The translations under genes were made by a program, and so were the position numbers. From JALORV01 sp035429725 (GTDB taxonomy: Bacteria > Pseudomonadota > Gammaproteobacteria > Burkholderiales > Burkholderiaceae_F): a stretch of 47,157 nucleotides of DNA. A model generated the notes under the pieces. That model saw nothing but the letters and a program-made list of their open reading frames with translations. It was not told where the DNA came from and ran no database searches. Shown one piece after another: positions 32,024 to 43,476 of this stretch (position 1 is the first letter of the stretch; each line of letters opens with the position of its first letter). The DNA is taken from assembly GCA_035429725.1 (NCBI GenBank), contig DAOMFI010000009.1, positions 1 through 47,157 on the forward strand. Reading direction: 5' to 3'.

Positions 32024-33607
32024 ATGAACCGTCTGACCCTGCCGGCTCTCGCACTGATACTTCTCGCCGGTTGTTCCAAGGCGCCCGATACCCAGGCACC
32101 CGCTGCGGCCACGGCGCCGAGCACGGAGATCGCGTGGGTCCGCCCGACAGCGGTGGCCGACGTCGACCGCGCCTTCGAGCAGGCAAAGGCCGCCAGCAAG
32201 CCGGTGTTCCTCTTCTGGACCGCGGCCTGGTGCCCGCCCTGCAATCAGGTCAAGAGCACGATCTTCACGCGCCCGGAGTTCATCGCCAAGTCGCGCTCTT
32301 TTATCCCTGTGTACGTGGACGGCGATACGCCGAGCGGTCAGGCGCTGGGCAAGCGCTTCAGCGTCAGCGGCTATCCGACGATGGTGCTGTTGCGCCCGGA
32401 TGGAACCGAGATCACCCGGCTGGCCGGCTCGGTCGAACCGGCGAAGTACATGCAGGTGCTGGACCATGGCATCGCCGGCGGCTCCTCGGCACGCGAGGCG
32501 CTGGCCGCCGCGCTGGACGGGAAGCCGGTCAGCGCGGAGAACTGGCGCCTTCTGGCGTTCTACGCCTGGGAGACTGACGAGCAGCAAATGATCCCGAAGC
32601 CGGAGGTGCCGGCGACGCTGATCCGGCTGGCGCAGACCTGTCCCAGCGATCAGCGCGAGGCGGCTTCCCGGCTCACGCTGCAGGCCATTGCCGCCTCGGC
32701 GACCGCCAAGGGCGAAGTCAAGCCCGCGGCCGACAAGGCCGACGCGCTGGCGAGCGTGCGCAGCATCCTGGCGCGGCCCGAGCTGGCGCGCGAGAACTAC
32801 GACCTGATCGCCGGTTACGCGGCCGATATCGTCGGCTACACCACGGCGCCCAAGTCGCGTGAGCGCGAGGAGTTGCTGGCCGCCTGGACCGCCGCGCTCG
32901 ACCGCCTCGTCACGGACCCGACGCTGTCGAACGGCGGCCGCATCGCCGCTCTGAGCGGCAAGGTCGACTTGGCGCGGCTCGATAACAAGTCGGGCCCGCT
33001 GCCGGCCGCGCTCGTCGCGCAGGTACGCGCCGAGGTGGCGCGCGCCGACCGCGAAACGACGGACCTCAACGAACGCCAGTCGGTCATCACCGGTGCCGGC
33101 GCGGTGCTCGCCGACGCCGGCCTGCTCGACGAATCCGATGCCCTGCTGTCGATCGAACTCGAACGCTCGCATTCGCCCTACTACTACATGCTCGGCCTCG
33201 CCTCGAACGCCCGCAAGCGCGGCACGCCGGACAGCAAGGTGGCGGCGATCGAGTGGGCACGCCAGGCCTATGAGACCTCGAAGGGCCCGGCGACGCGCCT
33301 GCAGTGGGGCGGCGCCTACGTCAACTATCTGCTTGAACTTGCGCCGGCCGATGCGGCTCGCATCGAGGCCGCGGCTGGCAGCGTCGTCGCTGAAGCGGCG
33401 GCAAATCCGGACGCCTACTCTGCACGCAGTCGCAGTTCGCTCGAGCGCCTGAGCAAGCGCCTGCAGAAGTGGAACAAGGACGGCAAGCACGATGCGACGC
33501 TCGCGCGGCTGCAGGAGAAGATGACAGCAGGCTGCACCTCGGAGTCGCTGTCGCCGGCCGACCGTTCCGAGTGCGAAGCCCTGTTCGCACCTGCCAAGGG
33601 CGCCTGA
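32024..33607 (+). CDS. Thioredoxin-fold lipoprotein with long C-terminal domain
   Basis: A 527-aa exported lipoprotein. The signal MNRLTLPALALILLAGC ends in lipobox LLAGC. Residues ~40-150 are a thioredoxin-like domain with active site AAWCPPCNQVK and the cis-Pro loop GYPTMVLL, closest to DsbD-gamma/thioredoxin_7 proteins. The remaining ~370 residues are helical and Ala-rich, with no family I recognise (a block RSHSPYYYMLGLASNARKRG may be TPR-like). The C-terminus has a CTSE...RSEC cysteine pair. It probably acts in periplasmic disulfide reduction. The start is set by AAGGAA before ATG 32024; the frame is open to 31970. The phosphatase gene follows after 7 nt. Confidence 0.85.
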   Translation: MNRLTLPALALILLAGCSKAPDTQAPAAATAPSTEIAWVRPTAVADVDRAFEQAKAASKPVFLFWTAAWCPPCNQVKSTIFTRPEFIAKSRSFIPVYVDGDTPSGQALGKRFSVSGYPTMVLLRPDGTEITRLAGSVEPAKYMQVLDHGIAGGSSAREALAAALDGKPVSAENWRLLAFYAWETDEQQMIPKPEVPATLIRLAQTCPSDQREAASRLTLQAIAASATAKGEVKPAADKADALASVRSILARPELARENYDLIAGYAADIVGYTTAPKSREREELLAAWTAALDRLVTDPTLSNGGRIAALSGKVDLARLDNKSGPLPAALVAQVRAEVARADRETTDLNERQSVITGAGAVLADAGLLDESDALLSIELERSHSPYYYMLGLASNARKRGTPDSKVAAIEWARQAYETSKGPATRLQWGGAYVNYLLELAPADAARIEAAAGSVVAEAAANPDAYSARSRSSLERLSKRLQKWNKDGKHDATLARLQEKMTAGCTSESLSPADRSECEALFAPAKGA

Positions 33608-33614
33608 GCGCGCC

Positions 33615-34454
33615 GTGGCGCATCGCCGCTACAGCGCGCCGCTGACGCGCGCCGAGGAGCGCGAGTTCGTCCCGTTCGCGCACGAACTCATCGGCACCGC
33701 GTTCACGACGATCCGCCCTTACTTCATGTCGGGCACGGCGGTCGTGACGAAGAGCGACGCCTCGCCCGTCACGCTGGCGGACCGCAACGCCGAGAGCGCG
33801 ATGCGCTCGTTGATCGAGCGCCGCTATCCCGATCACGGCATCATCGGCGAGGAACACGGGACCAAGGCCGGGGCGCGCTACCGCTGGGTACTTGATCCGG
33901 TCGACGGCACGCGCGCTTTCATCACCCACTGCTTCCTGTTCGGCACGTTGATCGCGCTCGAGCGCGACGACGGTGCCGGTTTCCGGCCTGTGCTCGGCGC
34001 CATCGCGCACCCGGCTGCCGGACTGGCACTGATCGGCCATGGCCAGGACTGCGCCCAGTATGCGAGCGACGGTTCGGTACGGCGTGTCCGCGTGCGCCCG
34101 TGTTCACGATTGCAGGATGCGACCGTGCTCGCGACCACGCACTGGAGCACCGGCGAACAGCGCGGCGCAGCGAACACCGAACGCATCGAAGCGATCATCA
34201 CGCGCGCGAAGCTGTATCGCACCTGGGGCGACTGCTTCGGCTACTTCGCGCTCGCGACCGCCGGTGCGGATCTGATGCTCGATCCCACGCTCGCGCACTG
34301 GGACGTCGCTGCGATCGTGCCGGTCGTCGAAGCGGCCGGGGGAACAGTGACAAGCTGGCGCGGCGGCGATCCGCTGGCAGAGCTGTCGCTGATCGCCAGC
34401 GCCGGCGAACTGCACGCCGAAGTCCTGCAACTGCTGCACGGCAGCCAGAAGTAG
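33615..34454 (+). CDS. Inositol-monophosphatase family phosphatase (HisN-like)
   Basis: A Mg-dependent phosphatase, 279 aa, GTG start. Metal-site motifs: GEEHG, LDPVDGTRAF and AHWDVAAIVPVVEAAGG. The hallmark combination of GTRAF and a compact C-terminus resembles the histidinol-phosphatase (HisN) branch more than SuhB, but substrate assignment by eye is unsafe; fructose-bisphosphate, inositol-phosphate or 3'-phosphoadenosine phosphatase are alternatives. It starts 7 nt after the thioredoxin lipoprotein gene, so the two are probably co-transcribed. The 143 nt to the convergent YbdK gene show no clear terminator. Confidence 0.85.
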   Translation: MAHRRYSAPLTRAEEREFVPFAHELIGTAFTTIRPYFMSGTAVVTKSDASPVTLADRNAESAMRSLIERRYPDHGIIGEEHGTKAGARYRWVLDPVDGTRAFITHCFLFGTLIALERDDGAGFRPVLGAIAHPAAGLALIGHGQDCAQYASDGSVRRVRVRPCSRLQDATVLATTHWSTGEQRGAANTERIEAIITRAKLYRTWGDCFGYFALATAGADLMLDPTLAHWDVAAIVPVVEAAGGTVTSWRGGDPLAELSLIASAGELHAEVLQLLHGSQK

Positions 34455-34597
34455 CAGCCCATTGCGGTCGATGCGGGCCGAACGTGCGCAGCGCGCGGTG
34501 CCGAGTCGCCATTGCACCGTCGCCAGACGTGCAGCGAGCTACTTGACCACGCCGGCGCGCAAGTCAGCTCTGACCCGGCTCCTGCAGGCCGGTCGCC

Positions 34598-35746
34598 TCA
34601 ATCGGCTGGACCGTGCGGTGCGGGCGCCCGTCCCCGCCAGCGGTCCGCCGACTGCAGCACCAATTCGCTCAGCGAGTGTGACTGCTGCATCGTCTCGCGC
34701 TGCCAGCGCGCGTCGTTGCCGCCGGTGCGGACCCAGCGCTCGATTTCATCGAGTGCATCGAGCGAGCCCAGCTCACGCGCATGCGGGCGGCAGGCCTCCA
34801 GCGTGCGCAGGACCGCCATGTGCAGCGGGGTCGACTCGCCGCTGATGCTGTCCAGCACCTGCCCCTCGAGCCCGAAGCGACACGCCTGAAAGCGGTTGTA
34901 GTTGTAGGCGAGGTAGATATCCTCGGTGACCGTCTCGTCTTGTTCGAGCAGCATGCGGCAGATCGCCTGCAGGTAGGCCGCGAGCGCCGCGGCCCGCTCG
35001 ACCGTCAGCGGCGTGTCGAAGACCCGGACCTCGATCGTCCCGTACTCAGGCTTGGGGCGGATGTCCCAGTAAAAATCCTTCATGCTCTCGACGACACCGA
35101 GACGGCGGAGCTTTTCGAAGTACATCTCGAACGCCGGCCAGTCGGTCAGAAACGGCGCCCGGCCCGAGAGCGGAAAGGCATAGATGCTGTTCAGGCGGGA
35201 GCAGTCGAACGAGGTGTCGACGCCCTGGAAGTAGGGGCTGCTCGCCGCCAGCGCAATGAACTGTGGAATGTAGGTCGATAGCCTGTGCAGCAGGCGCATT
35301 GCCTGCGTACCATTTTCACAGCCCACGTGGACGTGCTGTCCGAAGACTGTGAACTGCTTGGCGAGGTAGCCGTAGAGCCCGGCCACATGGCGAAAGCGCG
35401 GGCGATCGTAGATCTGGCGGTCATACCAGCGCTGGAATGGATGCGCCCCGCCGCCGGCGACCTCGATGTCGAGGCGATCCGCGCCAACCACCAGCGTATC
35501 GCGCATGGCGATCAGCTCGGCACGCAGCGGAGTGTAGGCTGTATGCACTGAGGTGCTGACTTCCAGCATGCTCTCGGTGATCTCCGGCTTGATATCGCCA
35601 GGAAACGGTTTGCGCGTGACGAGCGCGATGAGGTCGGATGCAGCGCGCGTCAGGTCGCCGTTGCGCCGGTCGATCAGCTGAAGTTCGAGCTCGACGCCAA
35701 TCGAGAGCGACTGCGATTTCTTGAAGTCCAGGATGCTTTCGTTCAT
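34598..35746 (-). CDS. Carboxylate-amine ligase, YbdK type (glutamate-cysteine ligase 2 family)
   Basis: A GCS2-family ATP-dependent ligase, 382 aa. The opening LSIGVELELQLIDRRNGDL contains the Glu-x-Glu metal pair; KPEITESMLEVSTSVH, GGGAHPFQRWYDRQIY, FGQHVHVGC and GTIEVRVFDTPLT are the usual blocks. YbdK has weak glutamate-cysteine ligase activity in vitro; its real role is unsettled. It is conceivable that such an enzyme gamma-glutamylates an amine, but it lies 24 kb from the gamma-glutamyl hydrolase, so no link is claimed. It follows the antiporter gene by 52 nt on the same strand. The ATG 35746 ribosome site is weak. Confidence 0.9.
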   Translation of the reverse strand: MNESILDFKKSQSLSIGVELELQLIDRRNGDLTRAASDLIALVTRKPFPGDIKPEITESMLEVSTSVHTAYTPLRAELIAMRDTLVVGADRLDIEVAGGGAHPFQRWYDRQIYDRPRFRHVAGLYGYLAKQFTVFGQHVHVGCENGTQAMRLLHRLSTYIPQFIALAASSPYFQGVDTSFDCSRLNSIYAFPLSGRAPFLTDWPAFEMYFEKLRRLGVVESMKDFYWDIRPKPEYGTIEVRVFDTPLTVERAAALAAYLQAICRMLLEQDETVTEDIYLAYNYNRFQACRFGLEGQVLDSISGESTPLHMAVLRTLEACRPHARELGSLDALDEIERWVRTGGNDARWQRETMQQSHSLSELVLQSADRWRGRAPAPHGPAD

Positions 35747-35798
35747 CGGTCCGCCTGCGGGCTGGTCTCGTCGCGGTCGTGCTGGGAAGCCCTCGTCC

Positions 35799-37013
35799 TC
35801 ATGGCTCCGTCCTCGCCTCGCCACTGGCACGCAGCGAGTAGACCAGCGTCAGGGCGCCGACGATCTGGAAGATGATGACGCTGGCCAGGAGTACAGCGCC
35901 GGCCTGCGCGCCGAGTTGCGGATCAATCTGCGTCACCTGTTGCGTCAGCATCAGCGCGATGGCAGACATCGGCAGCAGTCCCAGACCAACGAGCAACCCT
36001 TTGCGCCAGACGATGCCGGTCAGCGGCGCCATCAGACCCACAGCCGTCACCTTGCATGCGGTGCGCGCCAGCACCAGTGCGAGCGCCGGCAGACCGGCGT
36101 TGAGCAGGGCGCCGAAGTCGACCGTGGCGGCCGACAGCGCGAAGAACAGCATCAGGGCAAGTGCCGATACCAGTCCGAAGTCACCCCCGGAGAAACGGCG
36201 CTCGCGGTCGAACGCGCGCGCAAAGGCCCCGCAGGCCAGCGAGGCGAGCAGCGGGGAAAGCCGCAGTGCGAGCGCGGTCGCGAACACGATCCAGACGACG
36301 GCCAGCATCAGCGTGAGCTGCGCGGCGCGATCGCGCCCCACAAAGCCGGCCACCAGCAGCAGGACGCGCGCCCCAAGCGCGGCCACCGCAAGCGAACCCG
36401 CGATCAGGTAGAGCGGATGCAGCAGATAGTCGTCGAGCAGTCCGCGCGTCTCGACCCGGGCCCAGGCAAGCAGCAGCGTTGAAAGAACGACGGCATAAAT
36501 CGAGTTGAGCGCCGTCAGCAGCAGGACGCGCTCGGTAACCTGGCCCTGCGATCGAACCTCGCGCGTGACGGCCAGCACCACGGCCGGCGACGTCGACATG
36601 CTGATCGTGGCGATCAGCGCGGACGCCAGTGGCGCAACGTCGAGCCAGCGCAGGACCGCAAAGACAACCGCGAACGTCAGGCCGCTTTCCAGCGCGCTTG
36701 CGCCGAGCAGGGCGGGATTGCGTCGCAGCCAGCCGAACGAGACGCGCTGACCCAGGTCGAAGGCAATGATCGCCGCCGTGAACTCCAGCGAGAACTGCAG
36801 TGTCGCGGTCGGGAGCTGCTCCATGTTCAGTGCCCGCAACAGATAGCCGCCAGCACCGAAGCACGCGCCCGCAGCGAGATAACCGAGCAGCCGCGGTGCC
36901 TTCAGCCAACGCGCGGCCACCTCGCCGAACGCCGCGGCGAGCAAGGCGAGCGCGGCCACCGCAACGGCAGGGGGAAACGCAGGAGGCCAGTCAGGCAGGA
37001 AACTCAGGTCCAT
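35799..37013 (-). CDS. Monovalent cation:proton antiporter-type membrane protein (CPA2-like)
   Basis: A 404-aa polytopic protein with about twelve spans. Segments such as PRLLGYLAAGACFGAGGYLL, LEFTAAIIAFDLGQ and ATISMSTSPAVVLAVTREV follow the Na/H exchanger pattern of inverted five-helix repeats. There is no C-terminal TrkA domain, unlike the KefB-type protein encoded further on. The frame is open to 37127, but the ATG at 37013 (MDLSFLPDWPPAFPPAV) is the natural start. The ion specificity cannot be stated. It is the first gene of a two-gene unit with the YbdK-type ligase. Confidence 0.83.
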   Translation of the reverse strand: MDLSFLPDWPPAFPPAVAVAALALLAAAFGEVAARWLKAPRLLGYLAAGACFGAGGYLLRALNMEQLPTATLQFSLEFTAAIIAFDLGQRVSFGWLRRNPALLGASALESGLTFAVVFAVLRWLDVAPLASALIATISMSTSPAVVLAVTREVRSQGQVTERVLLLTALNSIYAVVLSTLLLAWARVETRGLLDDYLLHPLYLIAGSLAVAALGARVLLLVAGFVGRDRAAQLTLMLAVVWIVFATALALRLSPLLASLACGAFARAFDRERRFSGGDFGLVSALALMLFFALSAATVDFGALLNAGLPALALVLARTACKVTAVGLMAPLTGIVWRKGLLVGLGLLPMSAIALMLTQQVTQIDPQLGAQAGAVLLASVIIFQIVGALTLVYSLRASGEARTEP

Positions 37014-37326
37014 CGGAGTCGATTGCGGTGCTCCGGCATTGAGTTGCCGGGGATTCGGAACTCGCATCGTGCGCTGGGCAGGACGCGAGACGTGAGGCAG
37101 GCAGGAAGCCGCAACCTGGGGCGGCACGTCAACCCGCCGACCATAGCGCTCGCGAGCACCCCTCGGTATACCGGATATCGCCTACGTGATACTACCGAGC
37201 GACAAATGCGCCAGCGGGACAATGCGTCATGACTACAGAGCAAGCGCGCACCCCGAACTGCTCGCACACAACGAACAGGTGTCCGCCGCGCAGTCTGCTT
37301 CCGCGCCCGGAAAGCGCGGCCGCTTG
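37014..37326. other. Intergenic region between ssb and the antiporter gene
   Basis: These 313 nt contain no coding frame I believe. The segment near the ssb end holds a 6-bp GC inverted repeat (CCGCGC/GCGCGG within about 37300-37318) but no T-run, so a terminator for ssb is not shown. The stretch around 37160-37210 is relatively AT-rich and may carry the antiporter promoter. Confidence 0.45.
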
Positions 37327-37800
37327 CTAGAACGGAATGTCTTCGTCCATGTCGGCGATGTTGGTCGCCGGCTTGGAGGCCTGCGCAGGGCGCGCTCCTC
37401 CGGAGCGGGCCGGCGCAGGTGCACGGGCCTCGTCACCGCCGTCCATGTCGGCTCCCCCGCCCATGCCTTCGCGCGAGCCGAGCAATTGCATGTTCTCGGC
37501 AACGACCTCGGTCGTGTACTTGTCGTTGCCGTCCTTGTCCTGCCATTTGCGCGTGCGCAGCCGGCCTTCGACATAAACGGGCCGGCCCTTGCGCAGGTAC
37601 TCGCCGGCGATCTCGGCCAGCCGGCCGAAAAACGCCACCCGGTGCCACTCGGTTTCTTCCTGCTGCTGGCCGGAGGCATCCTTGTAACGGCGCGTGGTTG
37701 CGATCGAAACGTTGGTGATCGCCGCGCCGTCGGCCGTGTAGCGGGTCTCGGGATCGCGCCCGAGATTGCCGATCAAAATCACCTTGTTGACGGATGCCAT
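37327..37800 (-). CDS. ssb: Single-stranded DNA-binding protein
   Basis: A 157-aa protein that binds ssDNA as a tetramer in replication, repair and recombination. Residues 1-110 are the OB fold (MASVNKVILIGNLGRDPETR, EWHRVAFFGRLAEIAGEYLR, GRPVYVEGRLRTRKWQDKDG). A flexible Gly/Ala/Pro linker leads to the acidic tip DMDEDIPF that docks partner proteins. A GGAG ribosome site precedes ATG 37800. It is divergent from uvrA, as in E. coli, across 114 nt. I did not find a LexA box there, so SOS control is not supported by what I see. Confidence 0.97.
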   Translation of the reverse strand: MASVNKVILIGNLGRDPETRYTADGAAITNVSIATTRRYKDASGQQQEETEWHRVAFFGRLAEIAGEYLRKGRPVYVEGRLRTRKWQDKDGNDKYTTEVVAENMQLLGSREGMGGGADMDGGDEARAPAPARSGGARPAQASKPATNIADMDEDIPF

Positions 37801-37914
37801 GTTGTTCTCCTTCGGAGGCGAACCCCGCCCGCAGCGCGGCGGCTGGCGTGGGTCCGGGAGCGATGAGGTTTGTGGCTATAGTAACAAGTTCGCCTCTTGC
37901 AGTTGGCCTCCCTG

Positions 37915-40764
<2,850 letters not shown>

Positions 40765-40770
40765 CTCTTC

Positions 40771-41358
40771 TCAGAAGCGGACTGCCCCAAGCACGCTGAC
40801 GCCTTCGCCGGCGGAACGCAGCACGACCGCCTCGCCCATCGCCGTCGCGCGACCCGTCAGGGCCGAGATATTGACCTGGTGCGTGACCAGCACCAGCACG
40901 CCGGGGCCCTTCCACTCGGCAATGCGGGCGCGCAGCGCGCGCGTCTGACCGTCCGCGACCGATCGATCGTCGAAGAAGGAGTTCAGCGCATCCAGATACG
41001 TCACTGCCAGCCGCGGGAACGCCAGTCGCGCCGTGTCGGCGCAGCGGCACCAGCGGCTCGACTCTACCTTCGTTACGCGGATACCGCGTTCGGCCAGCGT
41101 GCGCCCCATCGCGACAGCCTGCTTGCGTCCCGCTTCGGACAGGTTGCGCTGCGTGGCACAGTCATCTATCCGGAACCCCGGAGGGTCACCCACGCCGGGC
41201 ACGGTTTCGGCGTGCCGAACGATCATCACGGCACCGGGCTCGCGCAAGGCCGCCCAGGTCTCCTCGCCCTGCGCCTCCGAAGCGATGAGCAAAGCCGCCG
41301 CCAGCACCCATAGCGCTGGCACCATCGGATTCATTAGCGCCCGCACCATCGGCTTCAT
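40771..41358 (-). CDS. Exported histidine phosphatase family protein
   Basis: A 195-aa protein of the phosphoglycerate-mutase-like superfamily. A signal peptide (VPALWVLAAALLIASEAQG) precedes the domain. The catalytic RHG-type motif is VMIVRHAETVPGVGDPP, the second Arg/Glu region is VESSRWCRCADTA, and the second His is in LVLVTHQVNISAL. Periplasmic members (Ais-like) act on phosphate esters, but the substrate is unknown. The ATG overlaps the stop of the KefB-type gene (ATGA), implying coupling. The first 16 codons are a near-perfect 24-nt tandem repeat, so the second ATG of the repeat could equally serve as start. Confidence 0.85.
   Translation of the reverse strand: MKPMVRALMNPMVPALWVLAAALLIASEAQGEETWAALREPGAVMIVRHAETVPGVGDPPGFRIDDCATQRNLSEAGRKQAVAMGRTLAERGIRVTKVESSRWCRCADTARLAFPRLAVTYLDALNSFFDDRSVADGQTRALRARIAEWKGPGVLVLVTHQVNISALTGRATAMGEAVVLRSAGEGVSVLGAVRF
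41311..41358 (-). repeat. 24-nt tandem repeat at the start of the phosphatase gene
   Basis: Two adjacent 24-nt units (41335-41358 and 41311-41334) match at 21 of 24 positions and encode MKPMVRAL then MNPMVPAL. Each unit begins with an ATG, so the start codon itself has been duplicated. The first unit's ATG overlaps the upstream gene's stop codon. Confidence 0.85.
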
Positions 41359-43337
41359 CGCTCCAGCAGCCTGGCCTCCGCCAGCTCGAGAGAGTCCGGC
41401 ACGCCGCGCAGCACGATCACGTCGCCGACCTGCAGAGTCATTTCCGGACTCGGATCCGCGCCTCGAATTCCGCGCCTTCGCACGGCGGTGACTTCGGCTC
41501 CCAGCGCCTGCAGTCCAAGATCAACCAGGCGCCGGCCGATCGCCCGGGCACCCGCGTCGATCGGCACCGAGTGCAACCGTTCATGGGACTCGGCTTCGGG
41601 CGACAGGTCTTCGTCTGCGGTGCCGTGAAAGTAGCCGCGCAGCAGGCGATAGCGCTGGTTGCGCGCCTCGCGCACCCGCCGGATGACCCGAGCGACCGGC
41701 ACTCCGAGCAGCACCAGGGCGTGCGAGCCGAGCATCAGGCTGCCCTCGATGACTTCGGGCACGACCTCGGTGGCGCCGGCCTGCATCAGTCTGTCGAGAT
41801 CGTGGTCGTCCTGCGTGCGCACGATCACGGCGAGGTTCGGGCGCAAGGCGTGCGCGTGGTGCAGGACCTTCAGCGCCGAGCGCGTGTCCGCGTACGTGAC
41901 GACGAGCGCGGCCGCGCGCGTTATGCCGGCGGCCACCAGCGTCTCGCGCCGCGCCGCATCGCCGTAGACCACCGAGTCGCCGGCCGCGGCGGCTTCGCGT
42001 ACGAGGTCTGGGTCGAGATCGAGCGCGACGTAGCCGATCCCTTCCTGCTCGAGCATCTTGGCCAGGTGCTGGCCGCTACGGCCAAAGCCGCAGATGACCA
42101 CGTGGCGCTCGGTGGCGATCGCGCGCTGGGCGATTTGCGCGATCTCAAGCGACTTCTGCAGCCACTCGCTCGATGCCAGCCGCATGGCGATCCAGTCGGC
42201 GTGCTGCACGAGCAGGGGCGCGGCGAGCATCGAAAGCAGCATCGCTGCAAGGACAACCTGCAGGATCAGGTCGTCGAGCAGGCGGAACTGCCCGGCAAGC
42301 CCCAGCAGCACGAAGCCAAACTCGCCCGCCGTGGCGAGCGCCAATGCGGCGCGGATCGAGGTCCCCGCCGCCGCTCCGAAGACACGCGCCAGCAGGTAGA
42401 TCAGGCCGAACTTGAACGCGACCGGCACCGTCAGCGCCAGCAGCACCCAGCCGAAATGATCGACCACGATCCGCGGATTCAGCAGCATGCCGATCGTCAC
42501 GAAGAACAGTCCCAGCAGCACGTCGCGGAACGGCTTGATGTCCTCTTCGACCTGGTGCCGGAACTCGGTCTCGGCGATCAGCATGCCGGCCACGAAGGCG
42601 CCCAACGCCAGCGAAAGCCCGGCGATCTCGGTCAGCCAGGCGAGTCCCAGCGTGATCAGGAGCACGTTCAGCGTGAAGAGCTCGTGCGACTTGCGTTTGG
42701 CAACGAGGTGCAGCCACCAGCGAAGCAGGCGTTGCCCGCCGGCCAGCAGCACGGTCAACAGCAGTGCCGCCTTGAGAATGGCCGCGCCGAGCGTCCAGCC
42801 CAGGTCGTCGGAGTGGGCGGCCAGGGCCGGGAGCATCACCAGTAACGGCACGACGGCGAGGTCCTGGAACAGCAGCACGCCGACAATGCGCCTGCCATGC
42901 TCCGTGTCCAGTTGCATGCGCTCGGCAAGCAGTTTCATGACGATGGCGGTCGACGACATCGCCAGCGCGGCCCCGAGCGCGAAAGCCCCGATGAGATCGA
43001 CGCCAAAGTAGCGGCCCAGCAGCGCCCCGGCGACCAGCGCGCCTGCGATCGTCAGGACGACCTGCGCACCGCCTAGCCCAAAGACGATGCGCCGCATCGA
43101 CTTCAACCTTGCCAGCGAAAACTCGAGGCCGATGGAAAACATCAGGAAGACAACGCCGAACTCCGCCAGATAGCGCGTCTGCTTGCTGTCTGGCACAAGC
43201 GCGAACGCATGGGGCCCGATCAGGATGCCTACCGCGAGGTAGGCGAGCAGCGGCGGCAGCGACAGCAGGCGAAAGGCGACCACGCCCAGGACCACGGTGG
43301 CCAGCAGAATCAGCGTTACTTCCAGACCTGAAGTCAT
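41355..43337 (-). CDS. KefB-type monovalent cation:proton antiporter with TrkA domains
   Basis: A 660-aa CPA2 transporter. Residues ~5-385 form the antiporter membrane domain (GPHAFALVPDS, MFSIGLEFSLARLK, ALAMSSTAIVMKLLAER, LLFQDLAVVPLLVML). Residues ~410-530 are a TrkA-N/RCK domain (HVVICGFGRSGQHLAKMLEQ, binding a nucleotide) and ~570-655 a TrkA-C domain (TLQVGDVIVLRGVPD). Family members move K+ out for H+ in, often gated by glutathione adducts or nucleotides. It is divergent from kdsD across 139 nt and co-translated with the histidine phosphatase. Confidence 0.93.
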   Translation of the reverse strand: MTSGLEVTLILLATVVLGVVAFRLLSLPPLLAYLAVGILIGPHAFALVPDSKQTRYLAEFGVVFLMFSIGLEFSLARLKSMRRIVFGLGGAQVVLTIAGALVAGALLGRYFGVDLIGAFALGAALAMSSTAIVMKLLAERMQLDTEHGRRIVGVLLFQDLAVVPLLVMLPALAAHSDDLGWTLGAAILKAALLLTVLLAGGQRLLRWWLHLVAKRKSHELFTLNVLLITLGLAWLTEIAGLSLALGAFVAGMLIAETEFRHQVEEDIKPFRDVLLGLFFVTIGMLLNPRIVVDHFGWVLLALTVPVAFKFGLIYLLARVFGAAAGTSIRAALALATAGEFGFVLLGLAGQFRLLDDLILQVVLAAMLLSMLAAPLLVQHADWIAMRLASSEWLQKSLEIAQIAQRAIATERHVVICGFGRSGQHLAKMLEQEGIGYVALDLDPDLVREAAAAGDSVVYGDAARRETLVAAGITRAAALVVTYADTRSALKVLHHAHALRPNLAVIVRTQDDHDLDRLMQAGATEVVPEVIEGSLMLGSHALVLLGVPVARVIRRVREARNQRYRLLRGYFHGTADEDLSPEAESHERLHSVPIDAGARAIGRRLVDLGLQALGAEVTAVRRRGIRGADPSPEMTLQVGDVIVLRGVPDSLELAEARLLER

Positions 43338-43476
43338 CGGTCGCGGTGCGTGGCAGAGTCAGGCACGCCGGCCAAGCAAACGTCATGCCAGCGCGGTTAG
43401 CGCGTGTATTATCGCCGCAGCTTCCGGAGCGCTCTTCCGCCACTGGCTTTCCCGCTGCAACACCCCTCACCCGTCA

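Noticed and set aside
37801..37914. Possible LexA box between ssb and uvrA
   Set aside because: I searched by eye for CTGT-N8-ACAG-like symmetry and found none convincing on either strand.
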